Below, one piece after another: positions 58,503 through 64,000 of a stretch of 64,000 nt of DNA. The DNA is from Kineosporia rhizophila (GTDB taxonomy: Bacteria; Actinomycetota; Actinomycetes; Actinomycetales; Kineosporiaceae). The stretch spans positions 682,001 to 746,000 of the forward strand of contig NZ_JAJSOH010000001.1 in the NCBI RefSeq assembly GCF_021277265.1, given 5' to 3'. Numbering within the stretch: the stretch's first letter is position 1; each line of letters begins with the position of its first letter. The notes under the pieces were generated by a model. That model worked only from the letters and a program-made list of their open reading frames with translations, was not told where the DNA came from and searched no databases. The translations under genes and the position numbers were made by a program.

Positions 58503-60020
58503 TTAGGCCGACTGAGTGGAATCGCCGCCCGAAGGGGCGGCGGTTGCGCCTTCCGGGTCGGCCGTCGCCGCCCGCTCGCGCTCCCACCAGGCCACGAGTT
58601 CCTCCCGGGCCTCGTCCGGGCCGATCTGCCCGCGGTCCAGGCGCAGCTCCTTCAGGAACTTCCAGGCCCGGCCCACGTCCCGGCCGGCCGGGATGCCGAG
58701 GATCTCCATGATCTGGTTGCCGTCCAGGTCCGGCCGGACGGCGTCGAGCTCCTCCCGCTCGCGCAGCTCGGCGATCCGGCGCTCCAGGTCGTCGTAGGCC
58801 GAGGCCAGCCGGGCGGCCTTGCGCTTGTTGCGGGTGGTGCAGTCGGAACGGGTGAGCTTGTGCAGCCGGTCCAGCAACGGCCCGGCGTCGGTGACGTAGC
58901 GGCGCACCGCCGAGTCGGTCCAGGCGCCGTCGCCGTAGCCGTGGAAGCGCAGGTGCAGCTGCACCAGACGGGAGACCTGCTGGGTGGTGTCCTTGTCGAA
59001 GCGCAGGGCCTTCATCCGCTTGGTGGTGAGCTTGGCGCCCTCCATCTCGTGATGGTGGAACGAGACCCCGCCGCCCGCCTCGAAGCGACGGGTGGCCGGC
59101 TTGCCGATGTCGTGCAGGATCGCGGCCAGGCGCAGCACCAGGTCCGGTCCGGGCACCGGGCCGTCCGGGCCGTCCTCCAGCGCGATCGCCTGCTCCAGCA
59201 CGATCAGCGAGTGCTCGTAGACGTCCTTGTGCCGGTGGTGCTCGTCGATCTCCAGCTTCAGCGCGGGCAGCTCGGGCAGCACCTGGGCGGCCAGGCCGGT
59301 GGAGACCAGCAGTTCCAGCCCGGGCCGGGGGTCGGGGGCCAGCAGCAGCTTCTCCAGCTCGACCCGGATCCGCTCGGCCGAGACGATCGAGATCCGCGCG
59401 GCCATCGCGGTCATCGCCGCCACCGCCTCCGGGGCCACCTCGAAGCCGAGCTGGGCCGCGAACCGGGCCCCGCGCATCATCCGCAGCGGGTCGTCGCCGA
59501 ACGAGACCTCCGGCGCCCCGGGCGTGCGCAGCCGGCGGGCGGCCAGGTCCTCCAGCCCGCCGTAGGGATCGACGAAGGTGAGTGCGGGTAGTTCCAGGGC
59601 CATCGCGTTGACGGTGAAGTCCCGGCGCAGCAGGTCGGCCTCGAGCGTGTCGCCGAAGGCCACCTCGGGCTTGCGGGAGTCCTCGCGGTACACGTCGGCC
59701 CGGTAGGTGGTGACCTCGACCACGTGGTCACCCTTGCGGGCGCCGATCGTGCCGAAGGCCTTGCCGATGTCCCAGTGCGCGTCGCCCCATTCCCGCAGCA
59801 GCCGGATGGTCTCTTCGGGGCGGGCGTCGGTGGTGAAGTCGAGATCCGGGCTCTGCCGGCCCAGCAGCGCGTCCCGCACCGGCCCACCCACGAGCGCGAG
59901 CCTGTGACCTGCGGCGGCGAAGACCGAGCCGAGGTCGGTGAGCAGGGGCTGCAGCGGGACCAGACGTGCGACCGCCGCCCGTCGGGCGTCGGTCAGGTGG
60001 TCGGAGGGGGTCTGTGGCAC
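58503..60020 (-). CDS. cca: CCA tRNA nucleotidyltransferase
   Basis: A protein of about 505 residues. The N-terminal nucleotidyltransferase head has LVGGPVRDALLGR and DLDFTTDA (metal Asp pair), then RRDFTVNAMALE and DPLRMMRGARFAAQLGF. The C-terminal part carries an HD phosphohydrolase motif (AAILHDIGKPATR). It adds or repairs CCA at tRNA 3' ends; the HD domain may remove phosphates. It is the pcnA-type gene next to NUDIX, DUF6049 and murJ, as in mycobacteria (Rv3907c-Rv3910). GTG 60020 is chosen; a TTG at 60029 is possible. Confidence 0.94.
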   Translation of the reverse strand: MPQTPSDHLTDARRAAVARLVPLQPLLTDLGSVFAAAGHRLALVGGPVRDALLGRQSPDLDFTTDARPEETIRLLREWGDAHWDIGKAFGTIGARKGDHVVEVTTYRADVYREDSRKPEVAFGDTLEADLLRRDFTVNAMALELPALTFVDPYGGLEDLAARRLRTPGAPEVSFGDDPLRMMRGARFAAQLGFEVAPEAVAAMTAMAARISIVSAERIRVELEKLLLAPDPRPGLELLVSTGLAAQVLPELPALKLEIDEHHRHKDVYEHSLIVLEQAIALEDGPDGPVPGPDLVLRLAAILHDIGKPATRRFEAGGGVSFHHHEMEGAKLTTKRMKALRFDKDTTQQVSRLVQLHLRFHGYGDGAWTDSAVRRYVTDAGPLLDRLHKLTRSDCTTRNKRKAARLASAYDDLERRIAELREREELDAVRPDLDGNQIMEILGIPAGRDVGRAWKFLKELRLDRGQIGPDEAREELVAWWERERAATADPEGATAAPSGGDSTQSA

Positions 60021-60069
60021 GAGCCCCAAGCGTGCCAGATGGGTGCGCCAGGGTAGTTACAGTGACGGC

Positions 60070-60555
60070 ATGCCCCGACCCTCACGGCCCCCGCACGGGC
60101 CGCGCCGGTCGCTGCCGACCGTGGAGGAGACCTCGGCCGGCGGCCTGGTCGTCGACCGTTCGCATCCCACCCCCCGCGGTGCTGTGATCGCCCGGCTGAA
60201 CCGGGCCGGGCGGGTCGAGTGGTGCCTGCCCAAGGGCCATCTCGAGCTCGACGAGACACCCGAGCAGGCGGCGGTGCGGGAGATCGAGGAGGAGACCGGG
60301 ATCCAGGGCCGGATCCTTCACGGTCTGGGCACGATCGACTACTGGTTCTCGGTCGAGGGCAAACGGGTTCACAAGCACGTGCATCATTACCTTTTGCTGG
60401 CCACCGGAGGTCAGCTGAGTACCGAGGGAGATCCGGACCACGAGGCGATCGACGTGGCCTGGGTCCCGCTCGGTGAAATGGACGAACGACTGGCGTTCCC
60501 GAACGAACGCCGGATAGCCCGTGAGGCGAGTGTGCGACTCCTGGATTCGGCGTGA
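60070..60555 (+). CDS. NUDIX hydrolase (MutT4-like)
   Basis: A 161-residue protein with the Nudix box beginning GHLELDETPEQAAVREI and ending EEETGI (glycine, then REUxEExGU). Relatives hydrolyse nucleoside diphosphates linked to another group. The gene order cca-NUDIX-DUF6049-murJ equals Rv3907c-Rv3908 (mutT4)-Rv3909-Rv3910, so orthology to MutT4 is likely. Its stop overlaps the next start (GTGA). It diverges from cca over about 50 bp. Confidence 0.9.
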   Translation: MPRPSRPPHGPRRSLPTVEETSAGGLVVDRSHPTPRGAVIARLNRAGRVEWCLPKGHLELDETPEQAAVREIEEETGIQGRILHGLGTIDYWFSVEGKRVHKHVHHYLLLATGGQLSTEGDPDHEAIDVAWVPLGEMDERLAFPNERRIAREASVRLLDSA

Positions 60556-63203
60556 GAAGACTGGCGAGGCTGCGCCAGGGACTCGGCGCCGGTGTGATCG
60601 GTCTGTCCGTGACGCTGGGCCTGCTGGGCCCGGCCGCTTCGCCTGCCCAGGCGGCGGATGCGGGGGTGAGCAGACAGACCCCGGCCCCCTCGGTCGTGGC
60701 CCGGGTGACGCAGGAAGCGGCCCCGAAGGCCCCCAAGGGCAAGAAGCTCCAGCTCGCGCTGACCCAGGTGAGTCCCACCTCGCTGACCTACCAGGACGAC
60801 CTGGTGGTCAGCGGCACGGTGCGTAATCCGGGCAACCGGGCGGTGAAGAATCTCGATGTCGCGCTGCGGTTCAGCTACACCGCGCTGACCGGCCGGGACG
60901 CCGTCACCGACTGGGTGAGCAAGGGTGATGTGGCCACCACCAGCGCGGTTCTGAAGCAGGTCACGCTGAAGAACGTCCCGGCCAAGGGGAGCAGTTCGTT
61001 CAGCTTCACCGTGGAGGCCGGCAGCATCGGCCTGTCCAGCTACAGCAGCTCGTTCGGGCCCCGGCCGTTCTCGCTGGTCGCCACCTCGGCCCAGGGCAAG
61101 CAGCTGGACACCCTGCGTTCCACCGTGATCTGGGCCCCGGAGAACGCCGAGGCCAAGGTCGGCCTGACCATGCTCGCCGCCCTCACCTCGACCGTCCCCT
61201 CCACCACGGCCGGTCTGCCCACCGAGGAGGCCGCGGCCGAACTGCTGCCCTCCTCGCGGCTCTCGAACATCCTGACCGCCTCGGACGACCCGGCGATCGG
61301 CTGGGCGGTCGACCCGGCCCTGCTGGCCTCCGCCATGGCGTTGCGCGACAACGGGATCACCGAGGAGACCGAAGAGGACGCCGCCGCCACCCCCGAGCCC
61401 AAGGCCTCGGCGAGCCCCAGCAGTCCGGCCGGGAAGCCCAGCGCCACCGCCGAGACCTCGGAGCTGACCGATCTGGGCATCAGCAGCGAGGCAGCGAGCA
61501 CGGCCGGAGGCGCCTGGCTGAACCGGATCTCCCAGGGCCGGGCGAAGCGCACCGTGATCGGCCTGCCGTACGCCGACACCGACCTGAACTCCCTGCTCAA
61601 GGGCGGAAGCAGCCCGAGCCTGCTGCGCCAGTCGGACAAGTTGGGCGAGACGATCGAGCAGGAGGCGCTGGGCAAGAGCCTGTTCTCCCGGATCGCCTGG
61701 CCGGCCGACGGCGTGATCTCCAAGCAGGCGCTCGAGGGTCTGGCGGCGACCCGGCACGAGTCGGTCATCCTCTCCGCCGCGCAGCAGCAGCCCAAGCCTG
61801 AGCTGGACTACACCCCCAGCGGCACGAGCCGGCTGGCCGCGAAGGACAAGGAGCTCACCGGGCTGCTCTACGACCCGGAGCTGTCGAGCCTGTTCGAGGG
61901 CGCCGGGCAGGACCAGGGCGCCGAGACCACGCAGACGATGCTGGCCACCCTGGCCGCGATCAGCGCCGAACCGGCCCCGGACACGGGCACCCGGCAGGTG
62001 CTGGCGGTGGCCCCGCGTGACTGGAACCCCAGCCCGCAGAACGTGCAGCGGCTCACCGCGGCCCTGCGGGACGCCTCCTGGGTGGAGCTGAGCAGCCTGA
62101 AGAACCTGGGCGCGGCCACCCCGGTGGAGCGGGCGGGGCACACCTACGGCAAGAAGGCGGGCCGGGCCGAGCTGCCCAAGGGCAACCTGAGCACCGCCCA
62201 GGCGATGGACCGCGACCTCGACGGCATCGCCCCCGCGCTGATCGAGAACCAGGACGTGGTGCGGCGGCTGGAGCAGCGGATCGCCTCGCTGCTGTCGTTC
62301 GCCTGGCGTTCGGACCTGGACGACCAGGCCGACGCCCGGCGCACGGTGATGAACGACGTGACCGGCCTGACCGGCGGCGTGCAGCTGTCGATCGGCGACG
62401 ACAAGGTCTTCACCGCCCGGTCCGCGCCGATCTCGGTGGTGGTGGTCAACGACACCGACTACCCGGTCCGGGTGTCGGTGAGCTTCCGCGCCCGGTCGGG
62501 GCAGCTGAAGGTGACCAAGCAGCCCGAGGCGGTCACGATCGCGGCCCAGCACCGGCAGACGTTCCGGGTCGAGGCCCGGGCCATCGCCACCGGCGACGTG
62601 CTGGTCGACGCCTCGCTGCTGGCCGGCGAGGGGGCGAGCGCCGAGGTGGTCGGCTCGCCGCAGACCTTCGAGGTCAAGGTCCGGCCCAACTGGGAGAGCT
62701 GGGGCATGATCGGCATGGCCGTCGTCCTCGGTCTGCTCCTGCTGGTCGGCCTGCTGCGCAGCTTCCGGCGCAACCGCAAGCGGCCCAAGGTGCCGCTGAA
62801 CACCGTCCCCGACGTCGACGACGAGGTCACCCGGGCCTCCCGTCAGGCGGCCCGGGAGGCGGCTCGCGAGGCCGCCGCCGAGACGGCCCGGCAGGAGGCG
62901 GCCCAGCGCCCGGCCGCCCGGCCGATCGCGCGGCTGGGAGACATCCCCGACCTCCCGGATCGCTCCGCCCAGCTGGGTGTGACCGATCGCGCACCAGGTC
63001 CGGCCTCCGGTGGCGCAACGTTCTCGGGTCCACAAGGCTCCAGGGGTGGGGGCGAGGAAGGCCGCACACCCGGCACCGGATCTGCCTCCGGGAATCCGGG
63101 TCCGGCCCAGGGTATGCATGAGCAGAAGTCCGGTTCGGTACCGACGATGACCGCGAAGGGAGCGGAGCGTCGCAGCCCGACGATGCCGAAGGAGAACAGG
63201 TGA
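60552..63203 (+). CDS. DUF6049-family exported membrane protein (Rv3909-like)
   Basis: An 883-residue protein with an N-terminal signal peptide (cut near AASPAQAADAG), a large extracytoplasmic part (a beta-rich SLTYQDDLVVSGTVRNPGNRAV domain, then alpha/beta segments with an Ala/Ser/Glu linker), one membrane helix near residue 720 (WGMIGMAVVLGLLLLVGLL) and a basic-to-mixed cytoplasmic tail of about 150 residues. It is always encoded before murJ in actinobacteria and is inferred to aid cell-wall precursor handling. GTG 60552 overlaps the NUDIX stop, and its own stop overlaps the next GTG. Confidence 0.85.
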   Translation: MRRLARLRQGLGAGVIGLSVTLGLLGPAASPAQAADAGVSRQTPAPSVVARVTQEAAPKAPKGKKLQLALTQVSPTSLTYQDDLVVSGTVRNPGNRAVKNLDVALRFSYTALTGRDAVTDWVSKGDVATTSAVLKQVTLKNVPAKGSSSFSFTVEAGSIGLSSYSSSFGPRPFSLVATSAQGKQLDTLRSTVIWAPENAEAKVGLTMLAALTSTVPSTTAGLPTEEAAAELLPSSRLSNILTASDDPAIGWAVDPALLASAMALRDNGITEETEEDAAATPEPKASASPSSPAGKPSATAETSELTDLGISSEAASTAGGAWLNRISQGRAKRTVIGLPYADTDLNSLLKGGSSPSLLRQSDKLGETIEQEALGKSLFSRIAWPADGVISKQALEGLAATRHESVILSAAQQQPKPELDYTPSGTSRLAAKDKELTGLLYDPELSSLFEGAGQDQGAETTQTMLATLAAISAEPAPDTGTRQVLAVAPRDWNPSPQNVQRLTAALRDASWVELSSLKNLGAATPVERAGHTYGKKAGRAELPKGNLSTAQAMDRDLDGIAPALIENQDVVRRLEQRIASLLSFAWRSDLDDQADARRTVMNDVTGLTGGVQLSIGDDKVFTARSAPISVVVVNDTDYPVRVSVSFRARSGQLKVTKQPEAVTIAAQHRQTFRVEARAIATGDVLVDASLLAGEGASAEVVGSPQTFEVKVRPNWESWGMIGMAVVLGLLLLVGLLRSFRRNRKRPKVPLNTVPDVDDEVTRASRQAAREAAREAAAETARQEAAQRPAARPIARLGDIPDLPDRSAQLGVTDRAPGPASGGATFSGPQGSRGGGEEGRTPGTGSASGNPGPAQGMHEQKSGSVPTMTAKGAERRSPTMPKENR

Positions 63204-64000
63204 GCGGGTGGCGGCCGGACGATGCCGCGCACCCTCCTCACGACCCGGATCGGCCGTTGCGACCCCGGCGGGCAGACAACCAGCACGAAGAGCCCTACGA
63301 GCAGGTGCAGCCGGACCCGTACGCCGAAGACCCGTACGCGGCACAGCGGGAGGCCGAGTACGTGGCTCAGCACGATGACCAGCAGTCCGGACGGCAGGGG
63401 TACGACCAGCCGGCGGACGCGTGGTGGAACCGGCCGCCGGAGAGCTCGCGGCGCCGACCGGCGCCCGCCGAGCCTTATGAGCAGCCCTACGACCAGCCTT
63501 ACGACCAGCAGCAGCCGTACCAGGCGCACTCGGGCGAACCGGTGGCCCCGGCCGAGCCCACTCGGCCGATGCGACAGGACAGCCCCCGGCGGGCGCGCCG
63601 CCAGGGGCAGCAGGAGGTCTCCCCCTCCGAGCCGACCCGGCGGGTCCGGCCGTACCGCCCTGAGCAGGCGCCTCGCCAGGGTCAGGGCGGCCCGGTCGCC
63701 TACGGGCAAGATCCTCGAACAGAGGACGATCGTGGCCAGTACGAGCGCTTCGACGAGTACGCGTCGGCCGACTCGCGCGACGGCGCCGGCTCCCGGGCCC
63801 CGTACGAGCCCTACGACCAGGCGCGCGATGCGGAAGCCGACCCCGACCAGCCGTACTTCCACCCACTCGACCCGGAGACCCCGTCTCCACGGACGTCCAC
63901 TCGTAGGGGTTGGCGCGCCACGCCGCCCTCCACGCCGCCCGGACGCCACTACGACCTCTCCGGCCTCGACCCGGCCGAGCTGACCGGCTCGCTGAACCTG
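63200..64000 (+). CDS. murJ: probable MurJ lipid II flippase, N-terminal tail (runs off the window)
   Basis: GTG 63200 overlaps the DUF6049 stop (GTGA), and the frame stays open for 267 codons to the right edge. All visible sequence is a hydrophilic, disordered cytoplasmic tail rich in Pro, Gln, Tyr, Asp and Arg (repeated YDQPYDQ-type units), ending LDPAELTGSLNL. No membrane helix is reached. Actinobacterial MurJ/MviN proteins carry such tails, and Rv3910 (mviN) holds this exact position, so the call rests on synteny. MurJ flips lipid II across the membrane. Confidence 0.65.
   Translation, partial: MSGWRPDDAAHPPHDPDRPLRPRRADNQHEEPYEQVQPDPYAEDPYAAQREAEYVAQHDDQQSGRQGYDQPADAWWNRPPESSRRRPAPAEPYEQPYDQPYDQQQPYQAHSGEPVAPAEPTRPMRQDSPRRARRQGQQEVSPSEPTRRVRPYRPEQAPRQGQGGPVAYGQDPRTEDDRGQYERFDEYASADSRDGAGSRAPYEPYDQARDAEADPDQPYFHPLDPETPSPRTSTRRGWRATPPSTPPGRHYDLSGLDPAELTGSLNL

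Noticed and set aside
60411-63890. A minus-strand open frame of more than 1100 codons across the NUDIX and DUF6049 genes
   Set aside because: It is antisense to genes with clear motifs and synteny, rich in Arg/Gly/Gln/His, and has no domain; it results from the GC-rich third positions of the plus-strand genes.
1-64000. tRNA or rRNA genes, CRISPR arrays, insertion sequences
   Set aside because: No tRNA T-arm-like sequence with a fitting acceptor stem, no regularly spaced repeats with spacers, and no transposase motifs were seen by eye; a tRNAscan or similar search would be needed to exclude them fully.

Overview
The window is very GC-rich, almost fully coding DNA from an actinobacterium (Actinomycetota). 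The evidence is strong third-position G/C bias, the gene runs ino1-padR-PBP-GT-rpsF-ssb-rpsR-rplI-dnaB and cca-NUDIX-DUF6049-(murJ), a CsoR-type copper regulon, and an ileS leader that looks like an actinobacterial ultrashort-stem-I T-box. Genus cannot be fixed from sequence alone; a Kineosporia-like lineage is only a guess. I saw no rRNA, tRNA, CRISPR array, transposase or prophage.

Left part (1-16900). An NRPS-independent siderophore cassette (ATP-grasp ligase plus two IucA/IucC-type synthetases, coupled by 4-nt overlaps) lies at the left edge and probably continues outside. It converges on a sugar-type ABC operon (binding lipoprotein, permease, ATPase, Gfo/Idh dehydrogenase, all overlapping by 1-4 nt), which diverges from a GntR/UTRA regulator across an inverted repeat. 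A metallo-beta-lactamase-fold hydrolase and a stand-alone MurF-like ligase with a cysteine-rich tail follow. Next comes a MoxR-DUF58-transglutaminase operon whose last junction carries a 17-bp tandem triplication.

Middle (16900-41300). An ABC-2-like membrane protein, a cupin, purB and an XRE-type regulator come first. A copper module (csoR, copZ, copA with two operator-like palindromes) follows, then a secreted tripeptidyl-aminopeptidase-like hydrolase, lycopene cyclase, PxpA, an O6-alkylguanine methyltransferase, a FAD oxidase, a pyridoxamine-oxidase-fold protein, patatin, SnoaL and DksA-like proteins. gltX and ileS diverge, with a T-box leader in front of ileS. inositol-3-phosphate synthase is paired with a PadR regulator.

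Right part (41300-64000). This is an origin-proximal housekeeping block: a bifunctional penicillin-binding protein coupled to a membrane glycosyltransferase, then rpsF-ssb-rpsR-rplI and a MATE exporter. A dense cluster of DnaA-box-like 9-mers precedes dnaB. DnaB's Walker A motif is split by a 334-residue class-3 (Ala1, W-C-T) intein carrying a LAGLIDADG endonuclease. An APH-fold kinase, a frameshifted endonuclease V, an MFS transporter, a large FHA protein, the CCA-adding enzyme, a NUDIX hydrolase, a DUF6049 protein and the N-terminal tail of probable MurJ complete the window. Several intrinsic-terminator hairpins lie partly inside the last codons of convergent genes.
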